From NCBI RefSeq assembly GCF_000422845.1, contig NZ_AUGV01000009.1, forward strand, positions 124,001 to 188,000: a stretch of 64,000 bases of DNA. Direction: 5' to 3'. The DNA comes from Oceanobacter kriegii DSM 6294 (GTDB taxonomy: Bacteria; Pseudomonadota; Gammaproteobacteria; Pseudomonadales; Oceanobacteraceae). Position numbers and translations under genes: made by a program. The notes beneath the pieces were generated by a model. That model was given only the letters and a program-made list of their open reading frames with translations. It did not search any database and had not been told where the DNA came from. Below, piece after piece: positions 41,558-50,480 of this stretch; positions within the stretch are counted from its first letter, which is position 1; each line of letters opens with the position of its first letter.

Positions 41558-44079
41558 TGGCAACGGCTGCGATCCCGCTACCAGCCCATGCCCACCGGAT
41601 TCATATTCAGGGGCAGGTGCAAGGCGTTGGCTTTCGGCCGTTCGTTTATCGCATGGCCATCGAGCTGGAGCTGGTTGGACGGGTGTTCAACCGTGGCGCC
41701 GATGTGATCATTGAAGCCGGAGGCAGCTGGACGGCCTTGCAGCAATTCGAGCAGCGCCTGCAACAGCAAGCGCCATCGTTGTCGCATATTCAGCGCTTCG
41801 ACAGTCAGTCGTTCGAGCCGTCGCAGCTGACGGAAATCAGCGAATTCTTTATCGACCACAGTGACCGCTCGGACGACGCCGGTTTGTCGATCACCGTCGA
41901 CACCGCGCCTTGTGCCGACTGTCTGGCGGAAATGGCCGACCGCCACAACCGCCGCTATCACTATCCCTTTACCAACTGCACCCAGTGCGGCCCCAGATAC
42001 ACCCTGATTCGAGAGCTGCCATACGACCGCCCTAACACCTCGATGGCAGAGTTCCAGCTTTGTGACGCTTGCAGTGCCGAGTATCAGGACCCGGCTGATC
42101 GTCGCTTTCATGCGCAACCTAACGCCTGTCCGGCGTGTGGGCCATCGTTGTCTCTGGTCGTGACTGAATCGGGTGGTGAACAACGTCAACTGACGGGTTC
42201 AGACAGTGAACTTTTAGCGCAAGTTATTCACCGACTTTGGCAGGGCGATATTGTTGCTATCAAAGGCGTGGGTGGTTTCCATTTGGTGTGCGATGCCACC
42301 AACGCCGCCGCGGTTGCCAATCTACGCCAGCGCAAACATCGGCCGTCCAAGCCGTTTGCCGTGATGGTCGCCAATCATGATCAGGCGCGGGTGTGGGGCA
42401 AACTCAGTGGTTATGCGGGCAAGCAGCTAATGGCACCGGGGGCTCCGGTGGTGCTGGTACCCCAGGGCGGCGCAGCCCGCACCTTCCACAACGACAGCCT
42501 GCAACAGTTGGCCCCTGGGCTGGATGCCATTGGCCTGATGTTGCCGCAAAGCCCGTTGCATTGGCTGTTGTTCGAAATTGCCCGCACCGAGTTGGATTGC
42601 CCTGAACTGGCGTTAGTGATGACCAGTGCCAATCTGTCTGGGGAACCACTGATTACCGACAACCAGCAATCGCTGGGTCAGCTGGCCGGTGTCGCCGATG
42701 CCTGGCTGCTGCACAACCGCGATATCGAAACCCGCAACGACGACAGTGTGGTGGCTTGCCTGACCGAGCGTGCGCCGCTGGTGCAACGCATTGGCCGGGG
42801 CTTTGCACCGCTGTCGTTGTCGCTGCTGCCGGCTCGCAACATAGAAGGTGAAGAGCGACCGTTGCCGTCGGTGCTGGCGCTGGGCAGCTTTCTGAAAAAT
42901 ACCATCGCCTTGAACAGTCAGCAGCAGGTGGCGATTTCCCAGCACATTGGCGACCTCGACCACCCCGACAACTGCGCCTTGCTGGAACACACGGCACGGC
43001 GCTGGTTACAACTGATGAAAGTCACTCCAGATGCCATTGCCTGTGATCTGCATCCGGAAGGCTTCGGGGCGGTACTGGGCCGCAAGCTGGCCGCTGAACT
43101 GGATATACCACTGCTGGAAATTCCTCACCATCAGGCCCACATCGCCTCGGTGCTTGCTGACCGTGGTTGGCGACCAGAACGACCGATCATGGGGCTGGCG
43201 CTGGATGGTTTTGGCTTGGGCTGGGATGGCCAAGCCCGTGGTGGTGAATGTTTGTTGATTAACGGCGCTGAATTCCAGCATCTGGGCTCGTTATCCGCGT
43301 TGGCACTGCCCGGTGGCGATGCTGCCAGCCGCGAACCGTGGCGGTTAACCGCAGCCGTACTGTTTGAGCTGGGTTTGAGCACTGAAGAGGTACTGGCAAC
43401 CGGTCTGAATGTACCGTCAGAGCAGGCGCTGGCCATGCTGAAGCTGCAAGTGCAGAAGAACATCAATTGCCCACGCAGCACCAGCGCTGGTCGCTGGTTT
43501 GATGCTGTAGCCGGGCTGCTGGGTATCGGCGCGGAGCTGATTGACCGTGACGGCAACCCGCTGCGTCAGAGTTACGAAGGCGAAGCCGCGATGCGACTGG
43601 AGGCTCTGGCCCGGGAAGGACTGGAAGCGCGGGGTCAGCAAGGACTGGAAGCGCGCGGGCAGCAAGGTCTGGAAACTGCTTCTGAGTATGAATTTGGAGA
43701 CGAATGTCACGCCGCTGCATCGTCCTCTGGTACCACTGATCTGAACCTCTACCCATTGTTCAGCCAATTGCTGGATGGCCTGAAAACAGGTGCTTGCCGC
43801 GCCCAATTGGCGGCCCGGTTCCACCTGCAACTAGCGGCCATGTTGGCAGACTGGCTGGTGCAGCAGCTTGATACACAGCGGGCCAATGGTGCGGACTTGC
43901 CGCGTGCGGTGGTGTTGTCGGGTGGCTGTTTTCAGAACGCCTTGCTGCGCCATCAGCTACAAACCCGGCTGGAACAGCAGGGCATCAAGGTATTGCTGCC
44001 CACCCGGGTGCCGTTGAACGATGCCGGGTTGTCGCTGGGGCAGTTGTGGCTGGCGACTCAGCAGCTATCAGATCAATAA
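41557..44079 (+). CDS. hypF: Carbamoyltransferase HypF
   Basis: An 840-residue enzyme that makes the cyanide ligands from carbamoyl phosphate. Domains in order: acylphosphatase (IHIQGQVQGVGFRPFVYRMA), two zinc fingers (CADCLAEM..CTQCGPRYT and CDACSAEY..CPACGPSL), YrdC-like (DIVAIKGVGGFHLVCDATN, KHRPSKPFAVM) and a Kae1-like carbamoyltransferase (VACDLHPEGFG, IPHHQAHIASVLAD, VVLSGGCFQNALL). A short direct repeat (GLEARGQQ twice, then GLE) near residues 689-708 and an acidic stretch after it look like a strain-specific loop insertion. It is longer than the ~750-residue norm partly for that reason. Confidence 0.97.
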   Translation: MATAAIPLPAHAHRIHIQGQVQGVGFRPFVYRMAIELELVGRVFNRGADVIIEAGGSWTALQQFEQRLQQQAPSLSHIQRFDSQSFEPSQLTEISEFFIDHSDRSDDAGLSITVDTAPCADCLAEMADRHNRRYHYPFTNCTQCGPRYTLIRELPYDRPNTSMAEFQLCDACSAEYQDPADRRFHAQPNACPACGPSLSLVVTESGGEQRQLTGSDSELLAQVIHRLWQGDIVAIKGVGGFHLVCDATNAAAVANLRQRKHRPSKPFAVMVANHDQARVWGKLSGYAGKQLMAPGAPVVLVPQGGAARTFHNDSLQQLAPGLDAIGLMLPQSPLHWLLFEIARTELDCPELALVMTSANLSGEPLITDNQQSLGQLAGVADAWLLHNRDIETRNDDSVVACLTERAPLVQRIGRGFAPLSLSLLPARNIEGEERPLPSVLALGSFLKNTIALNSQQQVAISQHIGDLDHPDNCALLEHTARRWLQLMKVTPDAIACDLHPEGFGAVLGRKLAAELDIPLLEIPHHQAHIASVLADRGWRPERPIMGLALDGFGLGWDGQARGGECLLINGAEFQHLGSLSALALPGGDAASREPWRLTAAVLFELGLSTEEVLATGLNVPSEQALAMLKLQVQKNINCPRSTSAGRWFDAVAGLLGIGAELIDRDGNPLRQSYEGEAAMRLEALAREGLEARGQQGLEARGQQGLETASEYEFGDECHAAASSSGTTDLNLYPLFSQLLDGLKTGACRAQLAARFHLQLAAMLADWLVQQLDTQRANGADLPRAVVLSGGCFQNALLRHQLQTRLEQQGIKVLLPTRVPLNDAGLSLGQLWLATQQLSDQ

Positions 44080-44136
44080 CGACCAATAAGAACACTGAGA
44101 CCAAACGCAACCGATTTGCTCAACCAGGAGATCTCC

Positions 44137-44418
44137 ATGTGCCTTGCCATACCGGTACAAATTGAATCCATCACCGACGACTTCAACGCCGTCGCCAATA
44201 TTGGCGGTTTGAAAAAGTCGATCAATATCTCGCTGGTGGACGACCTGCAAGTGGGCGAATACGTGATCCTGCACGTTGGCTTTGCGCTCAAGAAACTCGA
44301 CGAAGCCGAGGCGCTGAAAACCCTCGCGATGTTTGCCGAAATGGGCATCGACGTCACCGAAGAGCTGGAAAGTGATCTTGTCGATTCTGAAAACGCGTTA
44401 GCAGGAGCCAGCGAATGA
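44137..44418 (+). CDS. hypC: Hydrogenase assembly chaperone HypC
   Basis: A 93-residue protein with the canonical [12 protein letters not shown] start (Cys2 binds the Fe(CN)2CO intermediate with HypD) and the beta-barrel segment [41 protein letters not shown]. The start at 44137 has AGGAG 6 bp upstream; the longer frame from 44116 is rejected. The acidic C-terminus is normal. It overlaps hypD by 4 bp. Confidence 0.97.
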   Translation: MCLAIPVQIESITDDFNAVANIGGLKKSINISLVDDLQVGEYVILHVGFALKKLDEAEALKTLAMFAEMGIDVTEELESDLVDSENALAGASE

Positions 44419-45557
44419 AATACGTTGACGAATTCCGCGACGGTGAGCTGGCCCGTCAGCTGGCCGATGCCATTAACAATGAAGTAAATTCGGATCGTCA
44501 GTACCGCTTGATGGAGTTTTGTGGCGGCCATACCCACGCGATTTTTCGCTACGGCCTGCCGGATTTGCTGCCAAGCAACATCAAGCTGATTCACGGCCCG
44601 GGCTGCCCGGTGTGTGTACTGCCGATTGCTCGTCTGGATATGGCGATGGCGTTGGCCAAACAGCCGGACGTGATTCTGTGTACCTATGGCGACATGCTGC
44701 GGGTGCCGGGCTCTGGTCGCACCAGTTTGCTGAAAATCCGTGCCGAAGGTAACGACGTGCGCATGGTGTATTCACCGGCCGACACCATCGCGCTGGCACA
44801 GCAAAACCCGGACAAGCAGGTGGTGTTTTTTGCCATTGGTTTTGAAACCACCACACCACCAACCGCGGTGGTTATCGAACAGGCGTCCAGACTGGGGCTG
44901 CAAAACCTTACGGTGTTCTGCAACCACGTCCTGACCCCGGCGGCCATGCACGGCATTTTGCACACCGAAGAAGGTGAGCAGGGCGTCGAGCTGGACGGTT
45001 TTATTGGCCCAGCTCATGTCAGCACCGTGATTGGCTCACAGCCGTATGAACCCTTTCCGAAGCAATACGGCAAACCGGTGGTGATTGCCGGGTTTGAACC
45101 ACTGGACGTGCTGCAAGCCATCCTGATGCTGGTGAAGCAACTCAATGAAGGCCGCTGTGTGGTGGAAAACCAGTTCACCCGAGCGGTCACCGCCACAGGC
45201 AACGAAAAAGCCAAACGCATCACCGACCAGGTGCTGGAACTGCGCGATAGCTTTGAATGGCGTGGCCTGGGTTTTGTGCCCAGCAGTGCATTGCAAATTC
45301 GTGAGCAGTACCGCGAGTTCGACGCCGAAGTACGCTTTGCCGAGCGCCTGAAAGCCCACGCCGAACAGATCAAACTGGTGCCGAAAGACGTCAAAGCCTG
45401 CGAATGCCCACAGATATTGCGCGGCGTGAAAAACCCGCGCGACTGCAAGCTGTTCGATAAACCCTGTACCCCGGACAACCCGCTGGGTTCCTGCATGGTG
45501 TCGAGTGAGGGGGCGTGTGCGGCCTACTATCAGTACGGCCGGGCGCTGGAGGCCTGA
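44415..45557 (+). CDS. hypD: Hydrogenase Fe-ligand assembly protein HypD
   Basis: A 380-residue FeS protein on which Fe(CN)2CO is built. Conserved blocks: [38 protein letters not shown], and [20 protein letters not shown]. The 4Fe-4S cysteines lie in [48 protein letters not shown] at the end. The length and all key cysteines are as expected. It overlaps hypC by ATGA. An inverted repeat 59 bp downstream probably ends transcription. Confidence 0.97.
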   Translation: MKYVDEFRDGELARQLADAINNEVNSDRQYRLMEFCGGHTHAIFRYGLPDLLPSNIKLIHGPGCPVCVLPIARLDMAMALAKQPDVILCTYGDMLRVPGSGRTSLLKIRAEGNDVRMVYSPADTIALAQQNPDKQVVFFAIGFETTTPPTAVVIEQASRLGLQNLTVFCNHVLTPAAMHGILHTEEGEQGVELDGFIGPAHVSTVIGSQPYEPFPKQYGKPVVIAGFEPLDVLQAILMLVKQLNEGRCVVENQFTRAVTATGNEKAKRITDQVLELRDSFEWRGLGFVPSSALQIREQYREFDAEVRFAERLKAHAEQIKLVPKDVKACECPQILRGVKNPRDCKLFDKPCTPDNPLGSCMVSSEGACAAYYQYGRALEA

Positions 45558-45616
45558 ATCTGAAGCTACTGAACCCATGTCGCGGCGCATTGCTGCGTTG
45601 GTAATACTGCATTAAG

Positions 45617-45669
45617 AATGGCCGGAACTTACTCATTTATAACTTATAAACTCCGTCGTTCCGGCCATT
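45617..45669. terminator. 12-bp inverted repeat after hypD
   Basis: AATGGCCGGAAC (45617-45628) and GTTCCGGCCATT (45658-45669) form a perfect stem with a 29-nt AT-rich loop, followed by TTATG. Position after hypD suggests a terminator, though the T-tract is short and the loop long. Confidence 0.5.
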
Positions 45670-45826
45670 TTATGCCTTGTCTTACCATCGCTCGTAACGC
45701 TTCAGAGCGGCTTGGTGAGCGCGTTGTGTCCTCGCTCGTCCCTGCGCCTACCAATCCGGTATGTCTTGGGTACTCGCTGCGGGACGCCTTGCACTGCATC
45801 CACTGACTGGGCTCAGGCATTCTCCT

Positions 45827-45974
45827 GTAGGTTGGATAAATGAGCGAAGCGAAAGCCATCCAACAGCGGTGGCGTCAGATGGCAGCCGCTGCGCGTCTTT
45901 ATCTGACCTGCGGGGCTGACGTTGTGTCGCGAATAAATTCGCTCCTACAGACGGTAGGTTGGGCCTTGCCCAAC
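45827..45974. repeat. Stacked REP-like elements between hypD and hypE
   Basis: Four palindromic units follow one another: TGTAGGTTGGATAAATGAGC..GCCATCCAACA (45827-45865), copy C of the GTCAGAT..ATCTGAC element (45872-45912), a TCGCGAATAAATTCGCTCCTAC half element (45927-45949), and GTTGGGC-CTT-GCCCAAC (45958-45974). They fill most of the 483-bp gap that separates hypE from hypD. No gene is seen in the gap. Confidence 0.8.
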
Positions 45975-46040
45975 TATGACGGTTGATTGAATAAACATTG
46001 CGTCTGGCTTTTGCCCGGACGTTCGACGGATGAATAAACC

Positions 46041-47072
46041 ATGGCACGTATAGACTGGAACAAGGGCAGGGTTGAGATGATTCATGGCAGCGGTGGTCGC
46101 GCCATGCAACAGTTGATTTCGGAGTTGTTTGCCGCCGAGTTCAGCAACGATTATCTCAACCAGGGAAACGACGGTGCGGTACTGCCGCAGCCGCCTGCCA
46201 ACAGTCGGTTGGTGATGGCGACCGACGCTCATGTGATCTCGCCGTTGTTTTTCCCGGGTGGGGATATTGGCTGTTTGTCGGTGCATGGCACGGTCAACGA
46301 TGTGGCCATGAACGGCGCGGTACCGCTGTATCTGTCGGCAGCGTTTGTGTTGGAGGAAGGTTATCCACTGGCTGACCTGAAGCGCATTGTGCAGTCTATG
46401 GCCACGGCTGCCAAAGACGCTGGAGTGGCGATTGTCACCGGCGATACCAAAGTGGTCGAGCAGGGCAAGGGCGACGGTGTCTTTATAACCACCACCGGCC
46501 TGGGGTATGTGGCTGAGGGCATTGAGCTTTCTGGTGCCAATGCCAAACCGGGTGACAAGATTCTGGTTTCCGGTTTCATGGGCGATCATGGTGTGACGAT
46601 TCTGTCGATGCGTGAGAGCCTCGGTTTTGAATCCGAATTGCAGTCTGATACCCAAGCGCTACATGACCTGACTGCCGCTATGCTGGAGGCGGTGCCAACC
46701 CTTAAATGCCTGCGTGATCCGACTCGAGGCGGCCTGGCTAACACCCTCAACGAAATTGCTCATCAGAGCGGCGTGGGTGTGCATTTGCAGGAAGCGCAGA
46801 TTCCGGTCAAACCCGTGGTGGCATCGGCCTGTGAGTTTCTGGGGCTTGATCCCCTGTACGTTGCCAATGAAGGCAAGCTGTTGGCGATTTGCCCGGCTGG
46901 ACAGGCCGAACAGCTGTTAGCTGTGATGCGTGCACATCCAAAAGGCGCAGATGCTGCCATCGTGGGTGAAATCACCGAAGACCCGAATCACTTCGTGCAG
47001 ATGACCACCAAATTCGGTGGCCGTCGTATGGTGGATTGGCTCAACGGCGAGCAGCTGCCGCGTATTTGCTGA
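46041..47072 (+). CDS. hypE: Hydrogenase maturation protein HypE
   Basis: A 343-residue ATPase of the PurM/AIR-synthase fold that dehydrates the thiocarboxamide on its C-terminal Cys to cyanide. N-terminal IHGSGGRAMQQLISELF and GNDGAVLPQ, then MATDAHVISPLFFPGGDIGCLSVHGTVNDVAMNGA, DTKVV and RDPTRGGLANTLNEIA are hallmark blocks. The protein ends LPRIC, with the essential terminal Cys exposed. It is set apart from hypD by a repeat-filled gap, so it may have its own promoter. Confidence 0.97.
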   Translation: MARIDWNKGRVEMIHGSGGRAMQQLISELFAAEFSNDYLNQGNDGAVLPQPPANSRLVMATDAHVISPLFFPGGDIGCLSVHGTVNDVAMNGAVPLYLSAAFVLEEGYPLADLKRIVQSMATAAKDAGVAIVTGDTKVVEQGKGDGVFITTTGLGYVAEGIELSGANAKPGDKILVSGFMGDHGVTILSMRESLGFESELQSDTQALHDLTAAMLEAVPTLKCLRDPTRGGLANTLNEIAHQSGVGVHLQEAQIPVKPVVASACEFLGLDPLYVANEGKLLAICPAGQAEQLLAVMRAHPKGADAAIVGEITEDPNHFVQMTTKFGGRRMVDWLNGEQLPRIC

Positions 47073-47171
47073 TGTTTTCTGCTGTTCTCTGCTCAGGCAA
47101 AAATACTTTGTAAGAATCAGGCTGCTCCAGCGACTGTGTAGAAAACAAGACACAGGTTTGCGGAGCCAGCC

Positions 47172-47780
47172 ATGAAATCCCTGATTGATTTATACCGTCC
47201 TGCCCATCAGGCACTGAATTCCACCCGCTTTGCTGACTGCCTGGCTCCCTTGCTGTTACGGCTGTATCTGGCACCGGTGCTGATGCAGGCCGGCTGGAAC
47301 AAGCTGGTAGCCTTTGACGATACGGTGGCCTGGTTTGGGAATCCGGATTGGGGACTGGGGTTGCCATTCCCCGAGCTGATGGTGGCGCTGGCGGCGGGCA
47401 CCGAGTTTTTCGGCGCCTGGTTGCTGGTGTTTGGTTTGGCGGTGCGCTGGATCAGCATCCCGCTGATGATCACCATGCTGGTGGCGGCGTTGACGGTGCA
47501 TTGGCAAAACGGCTGGCTGGCGATTGCCGATGCCTCCAGCTGGCTGGCTAACGACCGTGTGATGGAAGCGGCGGATCGCTTGCAGGCAGGACGCAGTCTG
47601 TTGCAGCAACATGGCCATTACGATTGGCTGACTGGCCGTGGCTCTTTTGTGATTCTGAACAACGGCATTGAGTTTGCCGCGACCTATTTTGTGATGTTGC
47701 TGAGCCTGTTTTTCACCGGCGCTGGCCGTTATGTGAGTGTGGATTACTGGCTGGCGCGTCGCTTTATCAAAGCGGACTGA
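47172..47780 (+). CDS. DoxX-family membrane protein
   Basis: A 202-residue protein with four membrane helices and the DoxX-like pattern LLLRLYLAPVLMQAGWNKLVAFDDTVAWFGNPDWGLGLPFPELMVALAAGTEFFGAWLLVFGLAVRWISIPLMITMLVAALTVHW. A soluble loop (~115-160) splits the helices. DoxX proteins have diverse, mostly undefined roles in membrane redox and sulfur metabolism. It starts 99 bp after hypE on the same strand and could be transcribed with it, but no functional link to the hydrogenase is established. Confidence 0.8.
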   Translation: MKSLIDLYRPAHQALNSTRFADCLAPLLLRLYLAPVLMQAGWNKLVAFDDTVAWFGNPDWGLGLPFPELMVALAAGTEFFGAWLLVFGLAVRWISIPLMITMLVAALTVHWQNGWLAIADASSWLANDRVMEAADRLQAGRSLLQQHGHYDWLTGRGSFVILNNGIEFAATYFVMLLSLFFTGAGRYVSVDYWLARRFIKAD

Positions 47781-48001
47781 TCAGAGAGCAGCTTAGGTAA
47801 AGCTTCTGGGGAGAAAGCACAGCCCATTGTTCTTTCTCCTTCCTCTTCGACACCTTCAAGCTATTCTCGCCAAATTACCCTGTCCCCTTTTATCCCTTCG
47901 GCACGTCTTATCTTGAAAGCGCTGAGCATGCGTGTTTTTAACTTCAATAAACTGTCACTTTGACGTGTTCTCATGGCGACCACTCGTCTGTGAAAACCGG
48001 A

Positions 48002-48565
48002 ATGGCAATGAAAATGATCCGCCAGTCTTGTGATCGCCAGCTGGACGACCCGGCGCTAGCGCCCGATGGTCCGGATAGCCATTACGAGCAACAACTGACC
48101 AGTGAGATACCACGCATTCGTGGCTATATCCGCAGTCAGATTTCCAACCCCAGCGACGTTGAAGACCTGCTGCAAGACACCATGGTGCGGTCACTGCAAA
48201 CGACCGCGCGGGAGCGAGTCAGCAACCCGTTGGCCTATGGCCTGCAAGTGGCTCGCTCGGTGGTGCTGGACCACTGGCGTCGCAGCAAGCGTCAGCCGGA
48301 TTACGTGGCTGAGCTGCCAGAGCAGGAGAGCGCGCCGCTGGACCAACAGCACATGGAGCGACGCAAGCTGGAAGCACTGTCGGAGACCTTGACGGCAATG
48401 CCGCCGCTGCGACGACAGGTGTTTTTAATGCGTCGAATGGATGGCCTGTCCCGTGATGCCATTGCTGCACAGTTGGGCCTCAGTGAGGCGTCGGTGAAAA
48501 AACACATTACCCGGGCGATGCTGGATATCGCCCGCACGGTGGAAAAACATGAACGTGACGATTGA
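48002..48565 (+). CDS. FecI-type ECF sigma factor
   Basis: A 187-residue sigma factor from ATG 48002 (MAMKMIRQSC); in-frame starts at 48008, 48014 or TTG 47960 are possible. Region 2 reads IRGYIRSQISNPSDVEDLLQDTMVRSLQTTARERVSNPLAYGLQVARSVVLDHWRR, and region 4 LSETLTAMPPLRRQVFLMRRMDGLSRDAIAAQLGLSEASVKKHITRAMLDIARTV. It is followed 39 bp later by a FecR-type regulator. FecI/FecR pairs normally go with a TonB-dependent receptor, but none follows in this window. No Fur box was found upstream. Confidence 0.88.
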   Translation: MAMKMIRQSCDRQLDDPALAPDGPDSHYEQQLTSEIPRIRGYIRSQISNPSDVEDLLQDTMVRSLQTTARERVSNPLAYGLQVARSVVLDHWRRSKRQPDYVAELPEQESAPLDQQHMERRKLEALSETLTAMPPLRRQVFLMRRMDGLSRDAIAAQLGLSEASVKKHITRAMLDIARTVEKHERDD

Positions 48566-48604
48566 GTCATGCGCTGCCATCAAGCGGAGGCGCAGTAACG
48601 GCCT

Positions 48605-49759
48605 ATGAACCTGAAGTTCTTTTCAGATGAAATTCTTGAGCAGGCTGCCGACTGGTACGACCGTCTGGATGAGCTGAATGACGCCCAGCGCAGTGACTAC
48701 CATCATTGGCTGGCCGAAGACGAGCGCCATCGGGCAGCGGCGGAATACATCGCGCATTATTTTGGCGACAGCGAAGCCTTGCTGTTGGCGCTTGCACAAC
48801 CGCGCAGCGACACCCGGTCAGATAGCAATGAATCGGATAGCACAGTCACGAATAGAAAAGTCACGGATATTCGCACCGCCCGTCAGCGGCTGTTGGCCGA
48901 CGGTTCAGATACTGCTTGGAGTTCAGCTTCTGTACCTTCTTCTGCCTATGTACCTGTTACTGTCTCGGAGCTTGAGCCAGAGACCGAAACCGGGGCTAAA
49001 CGTGATACCAGTACATCCAACCGCTTTGATTGGGGTCTTGGTTGGGCAGCCGCCGCCAGTCTGCTGTTGCTGGCGCCACTGCTGTGGTTCGTGCTGGGTA
49101 CTGGCCTGAACAGTTCCGCCTCGAATGAGGTCAGCCAAGCTGTGGCCGTCGATTACGCAACCGATACCGCAGAGCAACAACAACTGACCCTGGCAGACGG
49201 TTCCGACCTGGCGATTAACGCCAACAGCCAGCTCTCGGTGGCACTGTCCGACACCGAACGCCGGGTGCAGCTACAGCAAGGGGAAGTGTTTTTCTCGGTG
49301 GCCAGAGATACCCAGCGGCCGTTTGTTATCAGCACGGATCGCGGTCAAATCCGGGTATTGGGCACGGCGTTTAACGTCGATACATCCGGCGACGGTCTGG
49401 TGGTGAGCGTTGAGCACGGCGTTGTGGAAGTCACTCACGAGGGCCAGAGCTGGCGCTTGTACGCTGGCGAGGGTGTGCGACTGGACGGTGATCAGGCTCA
49501 GCCTTTCAAGGATCAGCAAGCGGGCAGTTGGCGAACCGGCTGGCGCAAGGTCAGTGGCGAGCCGTTAAGCGATCTGGTGGCCCATTTGCAAAGCCACACC
49601 CATAAGCAAATTCAGTTGCGCGATATTGATGGGACGCAGACGTTTTCTGGCAAATACCGGCAGCAGGATGTAGAAGGGACGCTGGAGCTGGTGACGGACC
49701 TGTTCGGGTTGGATTTGCAGGTGAGCGAACAGCAGATTGTGATATCTGCAGGCCGATAA
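48605..49759 (+). CDS. FecR-type transmembrane anti-sigma regulator
   Basis: A 384-residue protein. The cytoplasmic N-terminus has the FecR/DUF4880 block ILEQAADWYDRLDELNDAQRSDYHHWLAEDERHRAAAEYI. A long Ser/Thr-rich linker leads to one membrane helix (~142-162, AAAASLLLLAPLLWFVLG). The periplasmic FecR domain follows (QLTLADGSDLAINANSQLSVALSDTERRVQLQQGEVFFSVARDTQRPFVIST..VRVLGTAFNV type) and a secretin/TonB short N-terminal-like end (HTHKQIQLRDIDGTQTFSGKYRQQDVEGTLELV). It controls the sigma factor encoded upstream in response to a receptor not present here. Confidence 0.9.
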   Translation: MNLKFFSDEILEQAADWYDRLDELNDAQRSDYHHWLAEDERHRAAAEYIAHYFGDSEALLLALAQPRSDTRSDSNESDSTVTNRKVTDIRTARQRLLADGSDTAWSSASVPSSAYVPVTVSELEPETETGAKRDTSTSNRFDWGLGWAAAASLLLLAPLLWFVLGTGLNSSASNEVSQAVAVDYATDTAEQQQLTLADGSDLAINANSQLSVALSDTERRVQLQQGEVFFSVARDTQRPFVISTDRGQIRVLGTAFNVDTSGDGLVVSVEHGVVEVTHEGQSWRLYAGEGVRLDGDQAQPFKDQQAGSWRTGWRKVSGEPLSDLVAHLQSHTHKQIQLRDIDGTQTFSGKYRQQDVEGTLELVTDLFGLDLQVSEQQIVISAGR

Positions 49760-49814
49760 ATCAGAGGCTCTTTGGTTCGTTCGCTCGCTTGTCGAATGCA
49801 TGAAAGTTGGCTGT

Positions 49815-50480
49815 TTATAACAACGACTTCAAATCCTGCAAACGCTGCTGCTGTTCTTTACGAGGCAGCGGCGTGATCACTTCTTCCGGCAGCGCCTTCT
49901 GGATTTCCATCTGAATATCTTCGCCTGCTTGCAGTCGTTGCAGCAGCAGTTCGTAATTGTGTTTGAACACCGGGAACGCCTGTTCTTCCGGTGTATTGGC
50001 CAGATAGAACCAGTCACTGGCACGCCCGGCGTAGTACACAATCGGGTGGCTCCAGTTGAAGTCTTTCTTCGGCGACGGTGCCCGGCAGGCTTCCATGTAG
50101 GCGCGGTGAGTGCCAGGCACACCGAGGGTGCCGGCAATATCACAGCGCGATACCACTTCATGCACGTTTGGCAGCCAGCCGTTTTCTTTCACCGCCTGCT
50201 CGGCAGCACGCATGATGACGTCGCCACGGTAATCTACCAGCAGCCGTGACCACAGCCGTTTGGCCATGATCAGGGTGTCGTGATCCGGGAAGGCTTTCAG
50301 AAACTGGTTGTGGTAGTTAAAACGGAACAGCTCGAAAATCTGGTTGATGGCTTCTTTCTGTTCCACCGTCGCCTGCTTCTGGGCGTCGGTATTACCAACT
50401 GGTGTCGTTGAGTCGCTGGACGCTGGCTTCAGCTGTTGTGTAACCCGGTTGAGCAGCTGATTGGTTGCTTGCGGTTCCAT
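49815..50480 (-). CDS. Lambda-P-like replication protein (putative helicase loader)
   Basis: A 221-residue protein from ATG 50480, which has AGGAG 6 bp upstream on the minus strand. The central part NQIFELFRFNYHNQFLKAFPDHDTLIMAKRLWSRLLVDYRGDVIMRAAEQAVKENGWLPNVHEVVSRC resembles the replication protein P family of lambdoid phages, which bind DnaB and bring it to origins. No AAA+ motifs, so it is not DnaC. Its start lies inside the 3' end of the DnaT-like gene, an 89-bp overlap in different frames. It probably works with that protein in helicase loading or restart (inference from family and pairing). Confidence 0.7.
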   Translation of the reverse strand: MEPQATNQLLNRVTQQLKPASSDSTTPVGNTDAQKQATVEQKEAINQIFELFRFNYHNQFLKAFPDHDTLIMAKRLWSRLLVDYRGDVIMRAAEQAVKENGWLPNVHEVVSRCDIAGTLGVPGTHRAYMEACRAPSPKKDFNWSHPIVYYAGRASDWFYLANTPEEQAFPVFKHNYELLLQRLQAGEDIQMEIQKALPEEVITPLPRKEQQQRLQDLKSLL

